The notes under the pieces are model-generated. The model saw nothing but the letters and a program-made list of their open reading frames with translations. It was not told where the DNA came from and ran no database searches. DNA of 64,000 nucleotides from Desulfobacteraceae bacterium (GTDB lineage: Bacteria > Desulfobacterota > Desulfobacteria > Desulfobacterales > Desulfobacteraceae): NCBI GenBank assembly GCA_016744295.1, contig JADGEQ010000025.1, positions 1 to 64,000 of the forward strand, given 5' to 3'. This document shows, one piece after another, positions 30,125 to 39,352 of this stretch; the stretch's first letter is position 1, and each line of letters opens with the position of its first letter. Made by a program: the position numbers and the translations under genes.

Positions 30125-30612
30125 GGCGTGTCTCCTTCGATCTGATCTCCGGCAATTTTTGCCGAGTGTTTTGGGCCTATTATCGAAGGGATTCAGAAAG
30201 GACTTTAATGGGCTTAAGCCCTTTAAAATAGCATGTATCAAGGGATTAGTTCCAACAAAAGTCCGGAATGACAGGGGGTGACTTTTGTTAAGAAAAACCA
30301 AACTATTGAGACTTTATAAGGATAAAGTTTTTTGTGTGGAAGTTCGGGGCAGCCAAAATAACTTAACTATGTATTTGTACCTGGCTAGGTAAAATTTTCC
30401 GATTCTTTGTTGGCTATAATCTTTGATGGTAAAGGGATTTAGGCTTTTTTTGCTATGGAGTATCAGATGTTTGGTTGTTAAATAAAGTTAAAATTTATTT
30501 ATTACTAGTTTGCCAGATCGTCTTTCAGCAAGACTCTCCATTGAGACCGTATCCTCGGGTCAGGGAAGGCCAGATGATACCCAATCCCGTGATACGAACA
30601 ACCGCGTGCCCA

Positions 30613-30635
30613 GGCTGGATCCATCCAGCCTTTTT
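30613..30635 (+). terminator. intrinsic-terminator-like hairpin in the flgD leader
   Basis: GGCTGGA-TCCA-TCCAGCC followed by TTTTT. Confidence 0.6.
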
Positions 30636-30730
30636 CAGTGGCATTTTTATTGATGTTACAAGATTGCGACACCGTTTTTTGAACCGGGAATAACCATGGC
30701 AAATTTATGCTGATTATATAAGGAGGTAAG

Positions 30731-31846
30731 ATGTCGAGTTCATCCATTGAAAATGATGCACTGAGTGCGCTTCGATCCAGCTATAAAGCTTATGAGACAG
30801 AAGACACATCCGACAGTGGCACCCTGGGGAAGGAGGCTTTTCTCACCCTGCTTTGCGCCCAGCTCGAGAACCAGAACCCCATGGACCCAACCGATATCAG
30901 TTCGTTTAGCGACCAGCTGGCCCAGTATACACAGGTGGAACAGCTGATCAACGCCAACGACACCCTGGAGGAGATGCTCGAACAAACCTCCGGCTCTGAA
31001 TCCGCTACCAATGCCACGGATTTTGTCGGTATGCAGGTTACAGGGGAGGTCAACACCATGACCGTGGGGGACGGCAGTGTCACCTCCGGATTCTACACTT
31101 TGTCCGAGGCAGCCGAGGTGGTTATTGTGGTTTCGGATGCTGACGGCAATTTGGTGACAACCCTGACCGAAGGCCAGCAGGAGGCAGGGTCCTTTCTGGT
31201 TACCTGGGACGGAACCGATGGTAACGGAGATGCCGTGGATGAGGGTACCTACACCTATGCGGTCATGGCAAATCCAGGGTCCGGCTATGAACAGGTCTCC
31301 TCAACCATCACAGGAACGGTGAGCGCAGTGGCCTACCAGAACGGCACGGCCTTTCTGGTGGTGGGCGGGGTGCTGCTTGATCCCTCTTCTCTTACCTCTG
31401 TGACTGAATCTGCTACCACCCCTTCCGACGATACTGCCACCTCCATTCTGGAGTACCTGGGCAAAACCGTGGGTTCAAACTATCCCCTTGTCCAGGTAGA
31501 GGATGGACAAGTAGCCGGCGAGGAGTTGGGCTACTACCTGGAAACCGCCGAGGCTGTAACGGTCACCATCTATAATGCCATTGGCGAGGCCGTTGCCACC
31601 ATTGAGGTGGCGGCAGATGACACCCTGGCCGGGGATAACAAGGTCTCCTGGGATGCCCTTGCAGATACCGGCCACCAGGTGAATGACGGGCTTTATTTTT
31701 ATTCGGTGGAGACCTCAAGCGGCACCGCAACAACGCCCATTTCCGGTGAGGTAACGGGAATTCAGTACGTAAACGGCGTGCAGTACCTGGCACTGGGGGA
31801 ATCCGGCCGCCTGGTCTCCCTTTCAACGATTACATCCGTCCAATAA
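30731..31846 (+). CDS. flgD: flagellar hook assembly protein FlgD
   Basis: LGKEAFLTLLCAQLENQNPMDPTDISSFSDQLAQYTQVEQL. Confidence 0.95.
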   Translation: MSSSSIENDALSALRSSYKAYETEDTSDSGTLGKEAFLTLLCAQLENQNPMDPTDISSFSDQLAQYTQVEQLINANDTLEEMLEQTSGSESATNATDFVGMQVTGEVNTMTVGDGSVTSGFYTLSEAAEVVIVVSDADGNLVTTLTEGQQEAGSFLVTWDGTDGNGDAVDEGTYTYAVMANPGSGYEQVSSTITGTVSAVAYQNGTAFLVVGGVLLDPSSLTSVTESATTPSDDTATSILEYLGKTVGSNYPLVQVEDGQVAGEELGYYLETAEAVTVTIYNAIGEAVATIEVAADDTLAGDNKVSWDALADTGHQVNDGLYFYSVETSSGTATTPISGEVTGIQYVNGVQYLALGESGRLVSLSTITSVQ

Positions 31847-31898
31847 CCCTTTGCCTCTCATATTAACTTTTTGCCATCAACCATAAGGAGCACCCCCA

Positions 31899-34616
31899 AT
31901 GTCTTTATCCAGTTCCCTTTATACCGGCACCAGCGGCCTGGGCAATACGAGCAAAGCACTCCAGGTCACCAGTAACAATATCGCAAACACCAATACACTT
32001 GCATTTAAAAAGGGATCTACCACCTTTGCAGACACCCTTTATCAGACTGTGGGGACCCAGGCTGGTGCTGCCCAGGTGGGGCTTGGCATGTCCGTTGGCA
32101 ACGTGTCTCAATCCTTTTCAGCCGGTTCACTTGAGACAACCGGCAATGCCACGGATCTGGCCATTGGGGGGGATGGTTTTTTTGTTGTCTCCCAGGCCGG
32201 ATCAAACGAAACCTATTATACCCGGGCCGGCAATTTTTCCTTTGATGAGACCGGTGCCCTGGTGAATTCTGAAGGGTACATACTCCAGGGGTGGAATGTG
32301 GATTCCGAAGGTGATTCGGTGGGCGCTGTTACCGACCTTGTGCTGACCGCATTCAGCAGCCCTCCGGAAAAGACCGAGGAGATGACCATCATCGTCAACC
32401 TGGATTCGGATTCAGACGGCACCCCCTCTGTCCTGTCCAATGTATATGGTTTTGAAGAGGGGGAGGAGATCACGGTCTCATCAGATACCTACGAGCACCA
32501 AAGCGTGGTCACGGTTTATGACTCTCTTGGCTCTGCCCATGAGGTCACTGTGTATTACGATAAGATATCCGACACTGAATGGGAATACATCATCGTGTCC
32601 AATCCTGAAGAGGACAACCGGAGCCTGGTCAAGGACACCTCTTCCCAGGGACTTCTGGCAAGAGGAACCATTGAGTTTTCTGAAAGTTCAGGCGAGGTTG
32701 TCAGCATGACCATGGAAGAGTTAACCGGCCGGGTGGGTAATCTGGAAACCATTGGTTCTAACAGCGTGGACAATATCAACTTTGAAATCGAAGATTCTGA
32801 AGCCATGCTCCAGGACGGATACGGCATTGAAATGAGTTTTGACGGCAACAACTGGGCCCTGGATACGGCTACCCTGCCGGCCGCTTACCAGAATGCCCAG
32901 ATCCTCTATTCCGATGATCAGAATATTTACCTGGTGCTGGACCCGACCAGCAGCGGCGGTGAAGAAGAAGCAGACCTGAAAATCAAGCTTGACCAGGATG
33001 CCATGGCCGGCGACACCATCAGTTTTGACATCAACGACACCACGGATCTCCATGTCCAGGACCTTGTAAACATCAACGCTACCGAGGACGCTAACAACAA
33101 TACCACATATGAAATTAACAACCCCGGTGTCATGACCCGGGATGCGGAAAACTGTAGCATCATCTGGAATAACCTGACCGAGTCCTGGCAGTGGAGCAAC
33201 CCGGAAGGTGCAAAAGAGGCCGGTACCCTGGTGACGGGCATGTCAACAAACAATCCGGCGAACGTAACCACCACCGACGCTGTCATGGAGATCACCAATG
33301 CCGGGGACCTGACCATGGCCGTGGAAGATGTCGACTTGATGTATAACGCCATCCTTGGGGTATGGGACTGGAACGAAACCCTCAAGGAGAATGATCTTGT
33401 GAATGTTGCCAACACCTTTGACCCGGAAAACAACATGACCCTGGAAATCATCACCCCGGGGGAGGAAGGGGCGGTGGCCAGCGCAAACGATATTGAACTT
33501 ACCTGGGATGGTGCCCAGTGGGCCGTGACCGATGACGGTGGCCTTAACGTGGCCATTGTGGCCGCTGGATCCAGCGATGGTCAGGTTCAAGTAGAGATAT
33601 ACGACACCAACGCGGCCCAGGCATCCACCATCCAGTATACCTTTGACTCGGCCATCTCCGCAACCCCGGGTCAGACCGTATCTTTTGGTATCGATCCCTC
33701 TCCACCGGCCGAATATGCCGACGCCCAGATTGTTGCCACGGCAGACAATAGTGTTGCCATTGATTTCAACGGCAACGGCTCCACCGACCTGACCATCGAC
33801 GTCACTGACGGGGGCACCACCACCCTGGCCGGCGGGGATACCCTGAGCTTTGATGTGGACCCGGACGTGCCGCCTGCCGAATACAGAGATGCCGTTCTCA
33901 CCGGGGATGAGACAAAGGCGGTCATCGACCTGGATGGTTCAGGGGGCGAGGATGACAAGGAGGACATTGTCTTTACCTTTTCCGAAGACTTAACCCTGGC
34001 GACCCAGAGCATCATCTCCTTTAACATATCAGGGTCCAGTGCATGGAAGGAATGCTCAACCGATGAAGCAAAAGATACAGGATATTTCCAGTTTTCCACT
34101 GACTTTCTGGGCGGGGAGTTCGGCGCTACACAAACAGATATCTCCTTTAATATCGGTTCACAGTGGGACGGAAACAATTGGGTAAATGATTCCCTTTCCA
34201 CCACCCGGAATTCCAACGCCTCTTCCACCACCTACCAGGATTCCGACGGATACCCGCCCGGAGATCTTAACGGGGTGGAAGTGTCATCGGACGGCACCGT
34301 GATCGGAAGTTACTCCAATGGTCAGACACTTGCTTTGTTTAAGGTTGCCCTGGCGGATTTTGTCAATCCCAACGGCCTGGTCAGCGAAGGGGGAAACCTG
34401 TACTCCGAAACCCTTGAAAGCGGTTCGGCCATCACAAACACAGCCGGGAGTAATGGGTTGGGCGAACTGACCTCCTATTCTCTTGAAATGTCCAACGTGG
34501 ATATATCCGATGAGTTCGTTTCAATGATCGAACTCCAGAACGCCTACGAGGCCAATGCAAAAGTGATCACGACCGTGGATGAGATGATGAGCACAGTGAT
34601 TTCCATGAAACGGTAG
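31899..34616 (+). CDS. flgE: flagellar hook protein FlgE, enlarged (905 aa)
   Basis: N-term SLSSSLYTGTSGLGNTSKALQVTSNNIANTNTLAFKKGSTTFADTLYQ; C-term NVDISDEFVSMIELQNAYEANAKVITTVDEMMSTVISMKR. Confidence 0.96.
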   Translation: MSLSSSLYTGTSGLGNTSKALQVTSNNIANTNTLAFKKGSTTFADTLYQTVGTQAGAAQVGLGMSVGNVSQSFSAGSLETTGNATDLAIGGDGFFVVSQAGSNETYYTRAGNFSFDETGALVNSEGYILQGWNVDSEGDSVGAVTDLVLTAFSSPPEKTEEMTIIVNLDSDSDGTPSVLSNVYGFEEGEEITVSSDTYEHQSVVTVYDSLGSAHEVTVYYDKISDTEWEYIIVSNPEEDNRSLVKDTSSQGLLARGTIEFSESSGEVVSMTMEELTGRVGNLETIGSNSVDNINFEIEDSEAMLQDGYGIEMSFDGNNWALDTATLPAAYQNAQILYSDDQNIYLVLDPTSSGGEEEADLKIKLDQDAMAGDTISFDINDTTDLHVQDLVNINATEDANNNTTYEINNPGVMTRDAENCSIIWNNLTESWQWSNPEGAKEAGTLVTGMSTNNPANVTTTDAVMEITNAGDLTMAVEDVDLMYNAILGVWDWNETLKENDLVNVANTFDPENNMTLEIITPGEEGAVASANDIELTWDGAQWAVTDDGGLNVAIVAAGSSDGQVQVEIYDTNAAQASTIQYTFDSAISATPGQTVSFGIDPSPPAEYADAQIVATADNSVAIDFNGNGSTDLTIDVTDGGTTTLAGGDTLSFDVDPDVPPAEYRDAVLTGDETKAVIDLDGSGGEDDKEDIVFTFSEDLTLATQSIISFNISGSSAWKECSTDEAKDTGYFQFSTDFLGGEFGATQTDISFNIGSQWDGNNWVNDSLSTTRNSNASSTTYQDSDGYPPGDLNGVEVSSDGTVIGSYSNGQTLALFKVALADFVNPNGLVSEGGNLYSETLESGSAITNTAGSNGLGELTSYSLEMSNVDISDEFVSMIELQNAYEANAKVITTVDEMMSTVISMKR

Positions 34617-34625
34617 AGAGGCGAT

Positions 34626-35090
34626 ATGATACCCTTATTTAAAGAAAATTTAGAAGATGACAGCTTGCATACCCTTGAAAAAAGAATGATCCGGGCACTG
34701 GCCCTTCACCGGGAAATGAAAAAACTGTTGGAAGCCGAGTATGCGGCAGGGCAAAAATTTGATTCAAGGGAACTTAACAAACTGATCCTAAGAAAAAATA
34801 ATTGTGTCAACCGTTTTAAGCATCTGGTGGGTTCCATCCTTGATCAGTTGAAGCGCATGGCAGGAAGAAAATTGCCCAGAACCTGCCCAAGAACCCTGGC
34901 AAACCGTGTGAGGGCTATCCCGGGGTTGACCCCTGATTTTGAAGCAACCCTGCTGCCTTTGGCAAGGGAGCTTGAAGAGGAGAACCGGCTGCTGATACAG
35001 GCAACCCGCAGAAACATGGTCATGCTCAAGGGCGCAATTAACCGATTTTGGGCGGTATCGCAATACACCCATCAGGGGGAAACCCTATGA
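34626..35090 (+). CDS. FlgN-like flagellar chaperone
   Basis: Small helical protein directly upstream of flgK; position and character fit FlgN, weak sequence call. Confidence 0.55.
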   Translation: MIPLFKENLEDDSLHTLEKRMIRALALHREMKKLLEAEYAAGQKFDSRELNKLILRKNNCVNRFKHLVGSILDQLKRMAGRKLPRTCPRTLANRVRAIPGLTPDFEATLLPLARELEEENRLLIQATRRNMVMLKGAINRFWAVSQYTHQGETL

Positions 35091-38000
35091 GCCTTAGTTC
35101 AATTCTAAATACGGCCGGTGCCGCCCTCAAAACCTACCAGTCAGCCCTCAGCGTCACCGGGCAGAATATTGCCAATGCGGACAACCCTTTGTACAGCATT
35201 CAGAACGCCGAATACACCACCACAACACCGGTTTCCACAGACGGGCAGATATACGGGACCGGGGTAACCGTGGCATCCATCACCCAGGAGATCAACCAGC
35301 TTTTGGAAAACCAGTTGACCACACAGATGTCCGTCCAGGCGGCACTGGAAGAGAAACTGGTCTACATGAGCCAGGTCGAGGATCTTTTTGCAGAAGGAAC
35401 TGATGACAGTCTCAACACCCTTCTGGACAACTATTGGAGTGCCTGGGAATCCTTGGGTAATACCCCTGCCGTGGACACTGAACAAGAACAGGTATATGAA
35501 ACCGGCCTGGCCCTGGCCCATCGTCTCAATGCGATTGATTCCACCCTTAAAGGGCTTCTCAGCGATCTTGACCAGGAAATAGCTGGCGGTGTCGGTGATA
35601 TCAATGCACTGACAACCGAAATTGCTGCCCTGAACAAGTCCATCCTGTCAACGGAGAGTTCGGGTGCCAACGCCAATGACTTAAATGACCGACGCAATGC
35701 GCTGGTGGACGATTTGGGCGCGCTCATCGACATCGACATCACAATTAAGAAGGACGGTTCCTACCTGATCACCACCACAGGAGGCCTCCCCCTGGTGGAG
35801 GACCAGATTTCCCATTCCCTTAAGGTGGCAGATGACCGGGTATGCTGGTGCGGGAACTCCGGAAACGACTACGATATCACCGATGATATTTCAGGGGGGG
35901 CCATGGGCGGATGGCTGATCATGCGGGACGAAGTGATACCGGAAATCAGTGCCGAGTTGGACGAACTGACCACAGCGGTCATCTGGACCATGAACTATCA
36001 GCATTCCCAGGGGGCTGGGCAGACCTATTTTCAGGGCCCTCTGGAGGGCACCTATGCCACCGACGGCAGCGGGACCCTGGCAAGCCTGTTTTATGCGAGT
36101 AATATCGACTATTCAAAAGATTTTTCCATGGTGATCCAGGACGATTCCTCTGCGTCCAGCAGATTTCAGACTGTTTTGGTGAATATGGGCATTTCCCGGG
36201 CCCAGATCACGGATATCCAGGGCAGCGGCCAGGCCGACGCCACCTATGAACTCACCGTGGTTGATGAAGGGGTGCTGGGGGAACAAACCGTGGTTCAGTC
36301 CGGGGGAGACGCCCTGGGAGGAATCAGCTCCTCGGCCTCGGGCAGTGTGTCCGATGCCCTGGACGCGGCCCTGGGGGAACAAACTCTGACCATCACCACC
36401 CCAGACGGTACACAGCAGCTTCTGATCAGTGATTCCGGTTCCGGCGCCGCCCGTTCGGCAGCCGACATTGCAGCGGAACTCAGCAGCATCGACGGCATCA
36501 CTGCCCATGCCTCAGCCACCGAGGCACAATTTTCCCTGGGCGGGATCACCCAGGCCCAGAACGGCGATATTGTCAAGTTTACCCTTTATGTGGACGGCCA
36601 GGAAGAGGCCGTCAGTTTTACGGTTGACGGTTCCCAAGGCTCCCTTGAAGAGCAGTTTGAAACTGCCCTGGCATCGGCTGCCCAAGAGATAAACCAAGCC
36701 CAGCAGAACACGGATCTGATGGTGGACGGAACCACCCTCCAAAGCGCCTCGGGCGTCACCATCGGAATTCAGGATTTTGAAGTAATCGACAATGCAGGGG
36801 TTGCCCTGGGCAATTTCCAAAATTTTGATACGGGAGATAGCCTCACCCTGACCCTGGCAACGGACGCGTCCCCCCCCGATGCGATGACCGTAACCATTGA
36901 CCTTATGGATGTGGACACCTCGGATTCCGCCCTCGTGGCCCAGGCCTTTTACGATGCCATCAATGACCAGCTTTCAATGCCCTTTACAGCAGAAATGGAC
37001 GAGGCCACAGGACAGCTTATCCTCAGGACCACCGACGGGACGGGGATCAGCATTTCAGGCGTCGGGGATACGGGAAACGACGCCAGCGTGGCCGTAACCG
37101 TCCTGGGCGGCAGTACCTCCTCGGGGGATGGCCAGCTGGATTTTGACAATTTAGACATTGAAGGCGCCACTGCAAACACCACCACGGACGACTTTCTTGT
37201 TTTTGCCCTGCCCGGATGCAAGGACAGCGCTATCCGTTCTGCTGCAACCAATGTGGGAGAGGCCGGCGGCACCTATGACACGGCTGCGGTGCTCACCGGC
37301 AGTGTAACGATTCTCATGGGCCCGGACCTAAAGATCACCTCTGACGACACAACTTCAACCGGGCTTTTCGGTACCACGGGAACTGCAGGTGACGGCAACA
37401 GCATGATCACCCTCGGGGGAACGGGCGGGTACACCAATTTTGACGACGGGGATAATATTTCCTTTGAGGTGGACGGGTATGCAGTATCCTATACAATCAC
37501 AGATCCGGGCACAGGCCTTACGGATGCAGAACAGGCACAACAGCTTTATGCAGCGTTGACGGCGGCCCTGCCGCCGGAGGGATACCAGGTGATCCAAAAC
37601 GGTACCAGTATCAGCATTGTCAGAACTGCCGAAGGTGATGATCCCCTGACCGTTAGTGAATTTACGGACAATACAGGTCAAAATGCCACCCTGGCAGTAT
37701 CCACAGGGACCGGCACCGGAGCTGAGGCACCGGAAAACGAGCTGCTGGTATCCGGAGACGACTTGAACAATTCTGCCACTGCCCAGACCTGGGGGAATCC
37801 GGCTGTGGTCTACTGGGAAATTTTTGACAGTAACGGTGAGCCCACAGGGGAATCCGGGTATGTTGAGATCGATGAACCAGGGACTGTGGAGATTACGGAC
37901 AACAACGGAACCGCCCTGACATTTGAGGTAAGTCAGGGCAGTCTTGTGGCCGGGAACACCCTCAGAATCAATACGGATGATCAAGGAATTCCCGATCCCC

Positions 38001-39277
38001 TGGAAGTGGAAGTGACCGGGACAGCCAATTGCATTGATGATACCTACGAATTTACAGTGATCTCCGGGGGCAGTGTACCGGACAACGGGGAGCCCGTGGT
38101 GATCGAGTGGTCTTCGGGTACCGCTTCCGGCACCGTGGAAGTGGCGGGCAGCGACGCTGGCGATGTCCCTGTCTCGGTGGTAGTGGACGGTATGACCCTC
38201 CAGTTTAACAGCGGCACCCTGGTGGAAGGCGACGTATTCTACGTGACCACGGACACCACGGGTGAGCCCCTTAACACGGATGATAACGGGGTCGGGGCTG
38301 TTGACACCCTTTCGGACTGGCACTGGACCATCAACTCCTTTGCCGATGAATTTAATAGAAGCGCAGGAGGGGTGACCGCAACGGTGTCCGATGACAACAC
38401 CCTGGTTTTTGATACCAACAAAGACTATTGTGCCGTTGACAACATCCGCTTCAGCGATGCCGATGGCATTAGTGAGACAAATACAAGTATCACTGTTCTG
38501 AACTATACGGCCCTGGAAACAGCAGCCGAGGAGTTGCAATTGGTCCGGACGGACGGCATCTGGACAATTGCAAATGATCCCACCGGCGGCTCCATGCAGA
38601 TCATACCCCAAGGCGGCGATGATGACGGGTTCATGGTGGACCTGGACGGGGACGGACTGGGAGATATCCAGATCCACTTTGACCAGGCCGTATCCGGGGA
38701 CGGGGCCATCCAGATGGATCTGGCACCGACGGATTCGTCTGATTATAGTTTTGTCTTTGCAGGAGATGAGGATGGAGACAGCGGCCTTGCGGCAGCCCTG
38801 GGACTCAATACCTATTTTACCGGGGTTGATGCCGGAACCATCGGGGTGAACCAGGTTCTGGCCGACGGTGATTACCTTGCATCGGGCATGGTGGATTCCG
38901 CCACAGGAGAGCTGGCTTCCGGAGACAGCACCAATGCCATGGCCATGGCCGATACCCGATATGAGAAGCTTTCCTTGAAAAATTGGAACTATACCCGGGG
39001 AGAGGCACCCACAGCAAGCCTTTCGGAAACCTGTCTGGATGATTACGAGGCCACCCTGATTTCCGCCATTGGGTATACCTCATCAAGTGTTCAGACTTCC
39101 CTGGATTACTCGGAACTCATGGTGTACCAGCTCACCAAACAGCGGGATTCGTTTTCTGCTGTTTCCCTGGATGAGGAGATGATCAAGCTTACGGCCCAGC
39201 AGGCGGCATACGCAGCAGCAGCAAAGCTGCTGACCGTTGTGGACGAAATGTTTCAAACCCTTCTGGCCGTACGCTGA
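35087..39277 (+). CDS. flgK: flagellar hook-associated protein FlgK (HAP1), very large (1396 aa)
   Basis: MSLSSILNTAGAALKTYQSALSVTGQNIANADNPLYSIQNAEY; C-term VYQLTKQRDSFSAVSLDEEMIKLTAQQAAYAAAAKLLTVVDEMFQTLLAVR. Confidence 0.96.
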   Translation: MSLSSILNTAGAALKTYQSALSVTGQNIANADNPLYSIQNAEYTTTTPVSTDGQIYGTGVTVASITQEINQLLENQLTTQMSVQAALEEKLVYMSQVEDLFAEGTDDSLNTLLDNYWSAWESLGNTPAVDTEQEQVYETGLALAHRLNAIDSTLKGLLSDLDQEIAGGVGDINALTTEIAALNKSILSTESSGANANDLNDRRNALVDDLGALIDIDITIKKDGSYLITTTGGLPLVEDQISHSLKVADDRVCWCGNSGNDYDITDDISGGAMGGWLIMRDEVIPEISAELDELTTAVIWTMNYQHSQGAGQTYFQGPLEGTYATDGSGTLASLFYASNIDYSKDFSMVIQDDSSASSRFQTVLVNMGISRAQITDIQGSGQADATYELTVVDEGVLGEQTVVQSGGDALGGISSSASGSVSDALDAALGEQTLTITTPDGTQQLLISDSGSGAARSAADIAAELSSIDGITAHASATEAQFSLGGITQAQNGDIVKFTLYVDGQEEAVSFTVDGSQGSLEEQFETALASAAQEINQAQQNTDLMVDGTTLQSASGVTIGIQDFEVIDNAGVALGNFQNFDTGDSLTLTLATDASPPDAMTVTIDLMDVDTSDSALVAQAFYDAINDQLSMPFTAEMDEATGQLILRTTDGTGISISGVGDTGNDASVAVTVLGGSTSSGDGQLDFDNLDIEGATANTTTDDFLVFALPGCKDSAIRSAATNVGEAGGTYDTAAVLTGSVTILMGPDLKITSDDTTSTGLFGTTGTAGDGNSMITLGGTGGYTNFDDGDNISFEVDGYAVSYTITDPGTGLTDAEQAQQLYAALTAALPPEGYQVIQNGTSISIVRTAEGDDPLTVSEFTDNTGQNATLAVSTGTGTGAEAPENELLVSGDDLNNSATAQTWGNPAVVYWEIFDSNGEPTGESGYVEIDEPGTVEITDNNGTALTFEVSQGSLVAGNTLRINTDDQGIPDPLEVEVTGTANCIDDTYEFTVISGGSVPDNGEPVVIEWSSGTASGTVEVAGSDAGDVPVSVVVDGMTLQFNSGTLVEGDVFYVTTDTTGEPLNTDDNGVGAVDTLSDWHWTINSFADEFNRSAGGVTATVSDDNTLVFDTNKDYCAVDNIRFSDADGISETNTSITVLNYTALETAAEELQLVRTDGIWTIANDPTGGSMQIIPQGGDDDGFMVDLDGDGLGDIQIHFDQAVSGDGAIQMDLAPTDSSDYSFVFAGDEDGDSGLAAALGLNTYFTGVDAGTIGVNQVLADGDYLASGMVDSATGELASGDSTNAMAMADTRYEKLSLKNWNYTRGEAPTASLSETCLDDYEATLISAIGYTSSSVQTSLDYSELMVYQLTKQRDSFSAVSLDEEMIKLTAQQAAYAAAAKLLTVVDEMFQTLLAVR

Positions 39278-39352
39278 TCCAGGGTCAGATTTTTTGAGTT
39301 AGGGATACCCATAACCAAACCGACGTCTGCAGATGAAATGAGGAGATTATCC

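Noticed and set aside
30648-30666. Possible sigma54 promoter TGGCATTTTTATTGAT before flgD
   Set aside because: The essential GC of the -12 element is absent (TTGAT).
30690-30720. Possible sigma54 promoter TGGCAAATTTATGCT before flgD
   Set aside because: GG-to-GC spacing is 9 rather than 10 nt.
37355-38677. 440-aa minus-strand ORF antisense to flgK
   Set aside because: Entirely inside the well-supported FlgK reading frame; composition looks like a reverse-strand shadow of a GC-rich gene, and no domain is recognisable.
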